Shown here: positions 1 to 12,100 of the stretch, one piece after another
Position numbering within the stretch: position 1 is the first letter of the stretch
Layout: each line of letters opens with the position of its first letter
Assembly (NCBI GenBank): GCA_951799445.1
Contig: OX637287.1
Location: 45,351,724-45,415,723, forward strand
Direction of reading: 5' to 3'
Origin: Pseudisothecium myosuroides
Taxonomy: Eukaryota > Streptophyta > Bryopsida > Hypnales > Lembophyllaceae
Length of the DNA: 64,000 nt
Made by a program: the position numbers and the translations under genes
The notes under the pieces: model-generated
Told to the model about the DNA's origin: nothing
Databases searched by the model: none
Seen by the model: only the letters and a program-made list of their open reading frames with translations

Positions 1-1111
1 AATATGAAAAGTGACCAAAAGGACTTCAAATCTTCAATGGTATATTTACCTTGTATAGCTTTGATTGTGAACTCATCCTTTTTTACATTAAACGACAATT
101 AAAAATTTGGTCATTCCTCTTAAAGATGTATACTATTTTCAAGTCTTTTTTTAACCCTTTTTGAGTAATCTTTTGTCTACAATGCATTATATCTCCAACC
201 TTTTATACTCAATCCCTTCATCTAAGATGCATTCATTTGAAGTTAAGTTTGATCCTCTTCTATTTCACTATAATAAATCTATATTTAAGAAAATTTATAC
301 ATTTGCATATTTCAAATATAATAAATAAATAATTTAAGAAAACTATAATACCAAAAAATAAAATCCACATATTCATCAATTTACACATTTAGGCAAAAAA
401 TTACAAATCTATAAATTAAAAAATTACAAGTCTCAAAATTTACAATTAACTCATATTCACAGCTTTTAGAATTTTAAACTATTAAACTTTCAACACTTCA
501 AATTTTTAAAATCTTCAATCATTAATAAGTGGTAGCGTGGAGAGAAGTGGAAACTTAGATATTCTAAAATACATTGTTTGTAATATTATACAAAGTTTTT
601 TTCTATTTTTTTATTTTTTTAAATCAAAAGATTAATTAGTGCACCCTGTTTCAAAGCTTATATCATAGCACAAAATCAAAATTGAATAATAGCTTAAAAT
701 GACCATGACTTAGAAGCAAATCCAACACTTCTCCCAATTGCATTCCTATCTGCATTGGTTGACAAATTTTGAACAAAGATAGATGGAAAAGCAATTGGGA
801 GAGACCTCATAATAATTTGAAGGTTAAATTAACTCCTAAAGGACCAAATACCATTTTTTGACAACATAGCGATTTTGGGCAGCTCACTGGAAGCGGAATT
901 TTTTTTTTTCTTTAAAATTTTCACACAAGATGAGCCTGAGAAGTAGCTTTAAGACCCAACAATTTTCATAATTTTTGACTATATGGTTAAAAAGTTATTG
1001 CATGATATTAATGTCATTTTCATTGGTTAGCAGGTAGCCCAGGCAACTCAAAGAACTTCTTTAAAAATCACTTTTTTTTTAAAATAAAAATTTGAATTTG
1101 GTTCTTTAGAT

Positions 1112-1163
<52 letters not shown>

Positions 1164-1911
1164 AAAGCTTTGAATCATTCAATTCTGATTAATGAGATGA
1201 AAGTTATGAGGAGTCTTAGTTTGAGGGTAGTTATGGAATCTCTACTTTAAAATAAACTTTGAAGTCCTTTCTTTAACTCAATTTTAAATATTTAAAAAAA
1301 AAAATAAGAACATTAGGTGTAGATTGTTTATTACAACATTACAATTGTTGGAATTGGCATTTTTCAATTTCATATATCTAAATTCTTAACAATTCTTGTA
1401 ACCATTTAATGTTTTGAATCATTCTCTACCTCTTTCTACTTACTATTTTTTTCCTAAAAGTATTCTAATACAAGGATACATATTGGAGTTTTAAATATAA
1501 CAATTGTAGTGAACACATCAATGTGGAGACACTTTCAATTATCGATGCCTTTTGAAATTCAAAAATTCATAATTACTTTTGCAAAACATCCAAAAAGATA
1601 TATCAAAGTAAATTACATTCACATTTTATTTGATGAATAAAATTTCTTGGAGGTGTGCATTCCCTTGGAGTAAAATAGAAAATTTGATCTAAGTTTAGAA
1701 GGGCATTTTTTCAATAACTCATTGTGGTTGGCTATTGTTATCAATTTTCATATGCAAATATAGTATATGAAATAAGGGTAGATGCATGAGTGTCAAACAC
1801 AATGTCATAACATTAGCAAACAAATTAAAACTTCTCTAGAGTAAATAGGTTAACACTAAATAATTTAAAGTTGTCAAATCTTTAATAGTAAGCAAACACA
1901 CGTCTCAACTA
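1..1911. other. AT-rich intergenic DNA
   Basis: No supported gene. The stretch is AT-rich and contains a (TA)n microsatellite at about 1117-1159. At 829-832 a TTAA is followed by CTCCTAAAGGACCAAATACC, which resembles the ends of the TTAA-flanked elements at 54-62 kb, but I could not find a convincing partner end. Confidence 0.6.
1117..1159. repeat. (TA)n microsatellite
   Basis: An uninterrupted run of TA dinucleotides of about 42 bases, following TTTATATG. Confidence 0.95.
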
Positions 1912-2074
1912 CACTAGAAGAACCCCGTGTTGGTCTAAACAAAAAATGTGGGCTGAAATTTGTTGAGAACCATGTTTCCAACACTGGAATCCCATAATTT
2001 TGTGTTGGAAACATGGTTCTCAACAAATTTCAGCCCACATTTTTTGTTTAGACCAACGCGGGGTTCTTGTAGTG
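1912..2074. mobile_element. CACTA-like foldback MITE (163 bp)
   Basis: The element is almost entirely an inverted repeat: the left arm (CACTAGAAGAACCCCGTGTT...) pairs with the right arm (...GCGGGGTTCTTGTAGTG), leaving a loop of roughly 20 bases. The terminal CACTA(C/G)AAGAA is the classic end of plant CACTA (En/Spm) transposons. Both sides carry the direct triplet CTA (1909-1911 and 2075-2077), matching the 3-bp target duplication of that superfamily. There is no coding capacity, so it is a non-autonomous element. A second unrelated-sequence element with the same terminal logic lies at 52292-52508. Confidence 0.85.
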
Positions 2075-5000
2075 CTACTAACAATAATCACCCAAGACAC
2101 CACATTTGCATTTGTTATCAATGTAATGGTGGCCTAATTCCACTCAAATTAGCGCTATTGAATCTTGAAAAGAATATCTTAATTATGCCAAGTCTTTTTT
2201 AGGGGGGCTAATTTCTACCAAATTTTGTCTAAAAAAATCTCACAATCATTCAATTACTCTTTTTTAGGTAAAATATTGCCATTTAAAAAATTATTATTAG
2301 ATCTAAATAAATGCATACAATTTTTTATAAAAAAATTCAATTATTTTGTGGAAATTTCTTTTGAATTGCATAGAAATGGATAGTAGAAACCAAAATAAAG
2401 AATATATAATACAAACTTTAAAAAAATTATTAGCCTCAACTAAATTTTTAGAGTCACCTCAATAAAATATAAAAATGCTTATCACATAGGAATTTTTTTC
2501 TTCATAGTATTTTGACTTTGCTTTGAGTAGTGATACCTTGCACTATCCCTTCAAGAACACCAGACTTAAGTTGCTCAAAAGTTGAGGGCCAGCTCGGAGA
2601 AAGATAAAATAAAAACAAGGAGTCCAATTAGGCAAGTTTGTACTATTGTTTATATAGATATTAGGTACAAATGTGGATACAAATATGCACACATGTATGG
2701 ATGTGGATGCACAAAGATAAATATACTTGTACAAAATAATATGGAATAGACAAATATACGGATGTAAATGCAACTATGGTTGTTGGTATTGGTGCAAATT
2801 ATCCCACATCTTTTGGTATTAATTGTTCAATTGAAACTAATTTTGGAATTCTTGAACTTTGGAAAGTTAAAAAGAAAAAATTGGCAAGAGTGATTGTCTT
2901 TGGCACATTGATTGGGACTGTCTACTCAAAACAAATTACCAATTCAAACATGTCTCCTTGTGGCGTGGTTGCGGGTTTGAAACTTGGCGGTGATAGTTTC
3001 TTTATCTTGTGTGAAATCAGACTCTCATCCTGATGGAAACCTTTGCAATGTGTTTACTTAACACGCTTGTATAAAAAAATAAAATAAAATAAACCCCCAT
3101 GTTTCCTTGTTCTTTTATTATGTGGCCCTTCTTCAATAAAACCTTGATTGATTTCCTTTTTATACTTCTTTTTAAACACACATTCATTTTTGAAATTTAA
3201 AAAATTTAAAAACTAATTTAAAAATGGTTGCAATCATGAGATTAATGTACACAATCAAAACGTAAGAGTCTATGAGAGCTTTGCACTTGGAGATAATACT
3301 TTAAAAATTCAAAACTAATTCATACAAGGTCCAAATAATGCATGCAAAAATTATGTTGGAATCTTCTTTCACTTGCTAACACAATCCATCAAAATAATAT
3401 GGTATATACTTAATAATAAAAAGTACGCTCAATTGTAATCATAATTAGTAGGTGCGCAATTGCGCATACCTTATTGTAACCAAATGGAGGAGGGCTCATA
3501 ATCTTCACTTTTGACATAGAAGATAGAAACACTCCAAAGCATCCATGTTCCCATTCCTACAGGCTAGATTTTTTTTTGAAGTATATCTAGACTTCCACTA
3601 ACCCCTAAGCTCCCAAAGCATTCTCTTCCATCAAAAACCACTCAAAACTACCATTTCTATTGGAAAGTGCAAAAGACTTTAGAAATTGTTGTTTTCCTTA
3701 TCTAATTGTAGGATCTTGCACTAGACTAGTATAAGAATGTGTGGAGGAAATTTCAAAAACTTTGACTAGATGGATTGCAAGATATTTGCATTCAAAGTGA
3801 AGAAATTTGGATTTTTTGCACCTTGCTTGAATAGATTTTTAAGGCTATGAATCATCACAGCTTATATTTTTTGCACTATCCATTTTGAATTTCTAATTTT
3901 TAATGTTGAAGAATTGTGTTGAGAATCTAGGAAAAAAATCACACACTTAATTTTCATTCATTAAAAAAACATTAAGTAGAAGTAGATTCAAGATTGAAAG
4001 AAAAACTAAACCATTAATAGCTTGAAGATGGAATTGAAAATCATTAATCTCAACCTGTGAGATTATTCTAGCAAGCTAACTAAACTTGGTGCAATTTTTT
4101 TGGTGAAAAATTATGAAAATTGCATTAAAAAATGAATCCTACAATTTATTTTTTCAAAAAAATGCTTAAGTTGCCCAAAAAACAAGATTGTTCATAACTT
4201 TCTCATCACTAATTTATGTAGAATGAATAAAATCTTTTGATGTAGACAAATACATTTTCTATAAGAAAAAAAATTTTAAAATTTTAATTTGACTTCTTGT
4301 GTTTTTTTTGTGTTGCTTGACAAACTCCAATGTAGGCTTCAGATGGCATAACTTTTGCATCTGGGCACCAATTGAAATAAAATTATATCCCCGGAAAGCA
4401 ATGTGATTTCCTATCTTCACAGAAAGTTTCAAAAAATCACCACACAAATTGAGACTATAGGAGCCTACCATTTTGTCTCCCAAGGGGACAATAGAAGTTT
4501 AGGGATTAAAGTATCCCTAAAAAGTGTCATTAAATTGTCCCCTTTAGTTACTCAACTGCTATGATGCCAATTTTGTGGAGCATTTAGTTAGAAGTTTTAA
4601 AAATGGAGCTTCTAAAAGCATCCACGGAAGTGCAAGTGGTTGGGGGAAACGGTGGCACTCCCCAATGATGTCAAATGTCAGGTAGTCGGCTCTTAAAGCG
4701 ACCATTTAAGAGCTGATTGCCTTTTCAGGAAAGGTAAACTCATTGAAACAATTTTCACTTAATTTTTATAGGAAGAAAAATGGAATTGGCATCTAAACCA
4801 AGTCGTTTCATATTTTTGGGATCTTCAAGGAATTAGTTACAAATTTTTGAAGTTGAAATGCAATGGTCACCAAAAGCGACCACCTCTTGAAATGTACACT
4901 GTTAGTACATTGAAGAAAGCAGAATGTACCTTTGTGTCATGTTCGATTTTAGAACATGGTTGCTTTTAGAGTTGACTACCTAATCCAAGATTTGTGCAAA

Positions 5001-5442
5001 AGCATAAACAAGATTCTTAGCAAGAGTGCAACATCCAAATGTAAGGTAGGAGGCTCAGAAATGGAGCATCTAAGGGCTGGTCTGCCTTTTCCATGTATTT
5101 CCTTGGACGGGAATATTTTTAGCTCATTTTTCAAACAAAGAGAAATTGATGAGGAATTTAACCCAAGTGGTTTTGTATTTTTCCGAGCATTTTTTAATTA
5201 CTTATGAATTTTCAAACGAGTTGGGTCATAGGTCCCTATTTGTGACCCTAGGTCTTTCATAAAAGGTTCACTTGCAATTCTAAATAAAAATGGGGAAAGC
5301 AAAGAGAATGATTGGCTCTTGCAATTAATAATGCTTTTTTCCTTGATTCTTTCAATGACTATACTAGTCGATTTCAGAACCAACTCATGTCCGTTTCACA
5401 ACCATTTATAGGGTCCATTCTTAATGCCCACTCTGTTTTACA
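2075..5442. other. Intergenic DNA, no supported gene
   Basis: Only short open frames without recognisable motifs. AT-rich with many homopolymer runs. At about 4470-4510 a sequence ending TTTAGGGATTAA resembles a decayed end of the TTAA-flanked repeat family. I looked here for the missing N-lobe of the downstream kinase relic and found none. Confidence 0.5.
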
Positions 5443-6211
5443 GCCTCCTACCTTAGTATAGTGGATGGGGTATGCATTAAGGAGGACATACGGGAGTCTA
5501 ATTGTTATCGGGACTGTTACCTTGTGACTGAGCACATGGAGTCCGACTTACATGACCTGGTTATTAGCAAACAACTGACAAACGATGATGGAACAATTTC
5601 CACGACTCAAGCTCCCCCTCGTTTTCTCGTAGCAGTGGACATTGCTTTACAACTCGTGGAAGCGATGATTCATGTGCACAAGTGTCGCTTATTACACAGG
5701 GATGTCAAACCAAAAAATGTTCTTGCAAGCCCAAAGTACTTTCAGGCAGCTCATGCATAGCAGTGTGCCAATTTTCTATACCATCAAACTCATAGATTTT
5801 GGATGCTCCAAAATCGGAGACGAATCCTCCCATTTTCACACCAGGAAGCAAGGAACGACCAAGTACATGGCTCCGGAGGTTTGGGAATCAGAGGACAGCT
5901 ACTCATGGCCCGCAGATGTTTACAGCTTTGGACTGACATGTTACGAGCTCTTCCACGGGAGGCTTCCTTTCAAGAGTGACATGACTATGACGTTTCCGAA
6001 CATTCAGAAGGTCATGCGTGGAGAAATTACGTTTCCTTTTCAATATCCAGAAGAATTGAAGGAGCTGATTGTGAAGTGTTGGGCTCAGAACCCCTCTGAC
6101 CGACCCAGTTTTGAAGTCATCCGCAAAGCTTTGTGGCGGCTGAAATTCCATCCATTGCGGAAAATCATGTCGAACACTTCCCCGACGTTTTTAGGTGACT
6201 TGGTCCAATGA
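5443..6211 (+). pseudogene. Protein kinase C-lobe relic, truncated and frameshifted
   Basis: Two overlapping open frames together encode the C-terminal lobe of a eukaryotic protein kinase. The first carries the catalytic loop HRDVKPKNVL (about 5695-5724). The second carries the Mg-binding DFGCSK, the activation-segment end GTTKYMAPE, the helix-F region ADVYSFG and the final RPSF motif. The frame changes between PKYF (about 5735) and SVPIFYTIKL with no GT/AG intron to explain it, so a one-base shift is likely. A splice acceptor (TTTTACAG) precedes the first codons at 5443, yet no glycine loop, VAIK lysine or helix-C glutamate can be found upstream in the window, so the ATP-binding lobe is absent. 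The sequence style resembles moss receptor-like/TKL kinases, which is inference. A real gene with an unusual exon structure is the alternative. Confidence 0.75.
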
Positions 6212-7035
6212 AAATTCACTAGTTGGCATCCCAAGATGGTGCAAACCATGAGGGATTATGTGGACTTGCAGAGGGAGGTTAACCCCCTGAACCCTTGAGC
6301 GCCGAAATCCTTCTTTCGATTTTTACAGATTGTAGCTTAACTTTTTGTACAGATAGTTTACGTAACTCAGATTCAACAAATTGGTCATAAAGGAATTGCC
6401 GACTGAAATAGGGCAAATTCGTCACAGGTTAGGAGGAAACTGGAAAGATCCTCCTGGTTCAGCTTCACTCGCAAATAATACAACGAATACTTCATTAATT
6501 GCTCTTGTATTCCACAACTACTTCCCTCTGGTGCCAATGTTATACCTCATGAAAAAAAACTGCGTATCATCAGGCTGTCTCACCACTAACATGAAAACCT
6601 GGTGACCACCTGCCTCATTGTCACTCTTGAAGATGTTGGAAGCTGTCAAAGGGCTCGCACAAACTCCACAAAAACCCAAACAAGATAATCATGACAAGGA
6701 AAGCTAACGACTAGAACACAGGTAGTTTGTATGTTCTGCAACCTAGTTCAAAGATCTACAATTGTATATCACGCCAAAGGGCACTCCTCAGGAACTCAGT
6801 AAATAATACAGAAAATCTTGCTACACTCTTTCAATCTGAGGTTCTCAAAACTGACTTTTCTTCACATCTTATTTAGTACATCCTAACGGACTCACCAGCC
6901 GCCAATTTCATCTCCGTGTGCAACTGTTAATGGCCGGACCCAAATTCGGGCAATTGCAATCTCTCAGTGTTCAAGGTCAACAACCGATTCCTGTCAACTT
7001 GAGAGAAACCTAGCCAAAATTTAAAAAAAGTTCAA
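6212..7035. other. Intergenic DNA between two gene relics
   Basis: No supported gene. Base composition is less AT-rich than the left end. An open stretch at about 6222-6298 encodes residues such as WHPKMVQTM and could be the original C-terminal tail of the kinase relic in a shifted frame, but this is weak. Confidence 0.4.
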
Positions 7036-8131
7036 TTACACCTCAAGGATTGAACGCTTCAGGTGGTGATGCAACAAGAATGACGCCCCGAGTGTCGAGC
7101 AATTGAATGAGCACAAGACAACCCACCCCGACTCCCCGAGTAGTACAAATACGGCACCAGTGACAGTGGCTGTTCTTTGGCCTTTCATCATCTCTGCGCC
7201 CCCCTGCGTGCATTCATACACCCAATCATTCATTCCCAGGTTCTCCTCGTCAAAGACAAATTTTAGGCTCATTACCAAAATGGATTGTCGAACGTTGCCA
7301 CAATTACCCTTAGGTCTTTCTTCGCTTACGGAGGGATTGGCCGCTTCGGTGACTGCACAGTTGGTTGCATGATCTCGGAAGACCCGGAAATGTATAGAGA
7401 ATTTTCCAGCGGTGGTTAACGTGTGCTCCCTTCCGTCCCAGAGTGCCAGTTCCGTTTTAAACACTTTCAGGTAAGGATAGCCCTGTGCACAGTCTCCGTC
7501 TTCATGCGGTCCACATACGTCTTGATAATCTTCACCCCAACCTCCGCTTCGTCTGGAAAATACAAAAATCTAAAAGCATGACAACATGCCGTACACATCA
7601 ATTTCTACCCACGAAAAGGGATGTAGTATAATGTGAAGCTTGAAACAAAACCTACTTTTCAATCACAAATATTCCAAGAGCTTACCAGAATGCAAGCAAA
7701 AACGAGAGAATGACAAGAAACAACATGGTCAGCGTTCTTGGACCACCTAGGCTTTGGAATCACTAAATCCTCCCGCCTCGGTCCGTCCCCGTACTTCTCC
7801 CGAAACTGCTCCTTGGTGAATCTGAGCTCAAACCCGGCTAGCACGTAGTCCCGATCGCAGAGCATCTCCATAACTGTCTTCCGAATTCGATTCACCCGCT
7901 TGGGAGGAATCAGCGCAGAGGTAATCCAAGGTGCTCTTCTATCAATGTGGATTCCAAGCAATGTTTCCGGCACATTATGAAGCTCCCCGCCCTTAATGAA
8001 GGAAACCCGGAAACGAAAAACTCGAAGCCTTTAAACAAAACCAAAGCAATGGAAGCCTGGCTGCGGTTCGACAGCCCTTTCGGAATTCGCACAGTCGCTG
8101 CAAGCAACTCATAGAATGGCTTGGACGGCAT
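7036..8131 (-). pseudogene. Disrupted gene of unknown family
   Basis: Read on the minus strand, three blocks look like one protein with plant-like coding character. Block 1 starts at ATG 8131 (MPSKPFYELLAATVRIPKG). Block 2, in another frame, reads VSFIKGGELHNVPETLLGIH and later GFELRFTKEQFREKYGDG. After a good donor (CTG|GTAAGC, about 7688) and acceptor (TTTTCCAG, about 7553), block 3 reads VGVKIIKTYVDRMKTETVHR and, after another frame change, KVFKTELALWDGREHTLTTA, ending at 7036. Two frame shifts without introns (near 8020 and 7465), plus a phase mismatch at the junction, suggest a decayed copy. I do not recognise the family and assign no function. Sequencing error cannot be excluded because the blocks are otherwise well kept. 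Confidence 0.5.
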
Positions 8132-9150
8132 GGCTGCGAAACACGAACAATCTCATCTTGAACGACACTGCGCGGGTATGGGATGAAAATGCGGTCTCGG
8201 GTCTCGGGTCTTCTGTGCAGTACACTACAGTGTTGCGCGGTTTAGGGCATCTCCATTGCGAAGACGGGAACATGCACATTTTTTAAGTCAACAAAAATCG
8301 GTAATATAATTACCGAACCAGGAGAAACGCAGTTTTCCATGTAAAGCCGACATGTTTTCAAAATTAGGTGGGATAATACAATTCAGAAATCCGTTCTTTG
8401 CAAACACCAAGATGAGATTGTTTGTGTTTGCATACCTAACGTTCAAGTTAAGCTTAAGATCTGCTTGGTTTTTGGCCACATCTGATAGCAAAAAAAGAGA
8501 CTCACGGCTGAGGACTTTCAAAAGTATGCTGGTCCAAAGCACGTGAAGCTACAAGGTTCATAACATTCAGTAGCTCTACAGTGATGGTGTGGTATATTCC
8601 ACACCCCAACAGTGCTTCATCAGTAGCTATTGATGAATTAGACAGGTGGAGGATGTAGAGGCACACCATCACTGTAGAACCAAGGCAACATCAACACTGA
8701 ATGTTATGGTTAGATGCAACTTCCATTTGTCTTTCAAAGAAAATTCACTGCAAAATGATTTAAAGGTTCCAACTTTCTGATTGACAATCAGCTGGTAAAT
8801 AGACTTTTTCAACCCTCTAACTTAGGTCCGCAGTGACTACCTCTGTGCATAAACCCTCAGAGACATATACTTCTACAGAATTACTTGAAAACAAGAGTGT
8901 TTTCTATCTCGGATGTGAAATTCTACACACCTGTACAAAAAATAGTGACCTTGCAAACACACTCTGCTCCAGCAAAAGAATTAACATTACTACCTGTAAA
9001 CTAACCATCGTTAGAATTTACATAAGATCCAACATACACCTACTCAGTACGAATAAGAACCTATTCCTAACTTGCCACATACTTCAGATGCTTATAGCAA
9101 TCTGCATTTATCACCTGCTACTACTTCTCAGCCACATTCTGTTACATGGA
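8132..9150. other. Intergenic region between relic and DGK 3' end
   Basis: No gene supported. It contains the foldback at 8558-8709 and, on its right side, the probable 3' untranslated region of the minus-strand diacylglycerol kinase gene. Confidence 0.5.
8558..8709. other. Long imperfect foldback, possible hairpin RNA precursor
   Basis: CTCTACAGTGATGGTGTG (8574-8591) pairs with CACACCATCACTGTAGA (8662-8678). Further out, CATAACATTCAGT pairs with ACTGAATGTTATG, with an asymmetric bulge. The centre holds a second near-palindrome (TTCATCA...TGATGAA, 8616-8637). Arm spacing of about 70 bases between 17-nt perfect stems would suit a microRNA-type precursor or a very decayed MITE. No known mature microRNA was recognised and no target duplication is obvious. 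Confidence 0.45.
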
Positions 9151-12100
9151 TTACTGAATATCAGTCCTCTTGAATGTCGAAGCAGCCCCAAACTTCCGAT
9201 TAATCTCTGAATAGTCGGAATCTGAGGAAGAGGAAGACGAGGATGAGGATCTTTTGGGACCTGTGGGCATCTGATCCTCACGGCCAATTCCGTTGATATC
9301 GTTCACTCCAACTTCTTCACCAGGTTTGATTGAAGGAGCATAAGAGTCAGACTTGGCAATGCTTTTCCTTGTGGCTAACACCAGGGACTGACCCAGCTGC
9401 GAGATTTCCAGCACGGTTGGCTTCGGTGAATCTGGCAAGGGCTGCATCCATGGCTCGCCGTCCAGCCGCATATACGCATGGTCATTCTCCTTCTTCGGGT
9501 GAAACTCAATTCTTAGCCTGTGCGTCTGTCAGTCACAAGGTAATTTCAATCAGTGACGTAAATACACTTGTTCTAGTCCAAGTAAACATCAGCACATGGT
9601 TCATAGTATTAGACTAGATTGATCTTGTAAGGAATTGGAAAGAATTCCAATGTGCTTTAGCACGTATTTTTTGGACACCATACGAAAAAATAAGACTTTT
9701 CAAAGTTTTGACTAGAAGAGTAGTTATAGAGTTTCATATTCAGATAGGGTACATCCTTGGAATCAAATTCTACTAATAATCCAAGAATACCTAAGGATCG
9801 CCTTTGGATAAGGGTTGCAATTAGATGTTCTTATGTTACAATGATGTTGGCTCTAATCAGGTAAGCAAGTTTCTAGTGTGTGAGAATTTTTGAACACAAT
9901 CACTTGCTATTTTCAAAAGAATGTCACTGCCAACACTACTAGGTGGTAAGTTGTAATCGATAATAAGAACCAAAGTACAGCAAAACATCATAATAGCCGG
10001 TAACACAACCAACCTGTGCCAGGCGAACTCCATGCCCATTAGGGGCGAAAAGGACAGTTCCCTGCCAAGCGTCCCTGAAGCCAACAACCTCCAGAAGTCC
10101 ATCATCCACGAATGGTGCCGTCAACCCCCTCTGTAAACAAAGGCTTACATTGTCAACAAGTGATCACAATCCATGAAACAATTTTAAGGAGGTCAAAGAG
10201 AAGAATATTTCACCCTTAGCTACAGCTGTCTTCAATTTAGGGTATAGAAAGCAGAACGTTGTGCATGCAAACATCGAACTTCAAAAACTAATGTTCACAC
10301 CTGTAGGCATTTGTAACATCAAAAGAGGGCAACTCTCTATCCAAGATCTGAAAGAGGGACTTTACTTCAAGTGGTGACTAACACATCACTGGCAGGATGA
10401 CTATTTTCATAGGTGGAAAAGAAAAGCTGCTTGAACTGGTTAATAATGCTATGCTTGTGTGAGGTTCTAATGTTCTCAGTATAGTCTAGACTAAAATTTC
10501 AACAGAAAGCCGAATCGGTTTCAGTTGTAAAGAGACTTACTTCCTTGGATTTCTTATCACTTGGTGTGCCCCAAGGATTGAGACCTCCAGAGAAACTCGG
10601 AAGGTTAAGCACCACAATGGATCGAATGCTGCATCACATAATCTTCGTTAGTATAAACTACACCGGTAGACAACATGAAGGAAATCTATGAGGATGACCA
10701 GGATTACAGGATTATTATTTAACCTCGTGTACAATGAGAAATCAAAGTGAAAACCAACTGGCAAAATATGATCCTTGGCACACATGAAATTGCTGAATAC
10801 CTTCTAGATATGTCCAATTCTTGCCAGGCTTCACCTTTCTGTGCGATTTTTATTCTCGCCAGTTGGTTGATGTTTCTGCATCAGAACACCCTTCAGTAAT
10901 TAGTCCTAAGCTCCAATCTTCCATCTTCCTCAACGGAAGAATAATTAAGTACTCCATGCAAAGCACTGCAATGTACACCCATTCGTACCTGGAGTTGTAA
11001 TGGATGCAGGGTACACAGAACCAGCCTTGCATACACGTAAGCTTTGCATATTGAGACTGCAGTGAAACAAAAAGAATGATCAGGAAATCTAGCCAAGTTC
11101 TGCACTGTGCTAAACCTGAAGAGAGTATAAATGAAATCTGAAAAAGCACAATGCGCCTGTAGTCTTTCAGGGAAAAAGGGGGTAAAGAAATATATTGCAC
11201 ACCTGATTTGTAAACTGATTTTTAAATTTCTCTGGATGGTTTGTTCTTTCAGAATGGAATGCATATGCTACTTCAGCATCCATGCCTACGACACGGAAAT
11301 CCACAACTTGATTAGTACTACATTGGCGAAATAAGAAAAATCGACATTTTGCAGCTTCAAACAAAATTAGTAAAAGTTGTCAACAAGAAGCAACAGAGAA
11401 ATTACTAACCAATGCTAAAATAGTTCCAGAATCCTCCCCGAAAGGTGATACGCCCATCCTGCAAAGTGAAAAATTTGAAACATCAATATCCTTTCCACAC
11501 ATTATCTCAACATACCCCAAAGACCAAAGTTCCTTAGTCTTCTTACACAGCGGGAAGAAAATGACTTGAGCGGTAGCTAAGAAAACAGGGGCCGCAGCCA
11601 TCGCAAATGACAAACAAAAATACTTTCACCGTTCTCCGCAGAAGTCCTCGAAAAAGACCTACTTCTTGTGAGTGCTTTAAAATTTAATTATCCCCAAAAT
11701 AACCAACTTAATCCATAATACTGAAAAAAATATAATTCAGATAAGGTGACATTCTATAAAAGACCAGAATCAGTGAAAGCATTGCATGTATAGGTCAAAA
11801 AATAAATAACATTGAACAAAAAAAAGTCCACATAATAAAACCTACTAAAGGAACAAGAGGCCCTCTTGGCCCATTAGGGATTTTTCATGAGACTATATAA
11901 GCATAGCCTACGACTTCTTCGCTCTCACAGGCCACGATAATAAGCACTAAATAAAATTGACAATTATGAACATTTACCTCATGTTCAGAGGAATCCACAA
12001 TCCGTTTAAACGAGTGTAGCGAGTGCGGCACTTTCACAGGTTCCAAAGAATCACTCTTTCCGTCAACAGCCATCTTCATTGTGACATGCCAACTGCAATC

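Noticed and set aside
833..4504. A single 3.7-kb TTAA-flanked element spanning 833-4504
   Set aside because: The two candidate ends match over only a few bases and the interior gives no support, so pairing them is not justified.
7659..7973. Explaining the frame changes in the 7-8 kb gene by introns
   Set aside because: The sequences between the frames are too short or lack GT/AG borders; one-base indels fit better.
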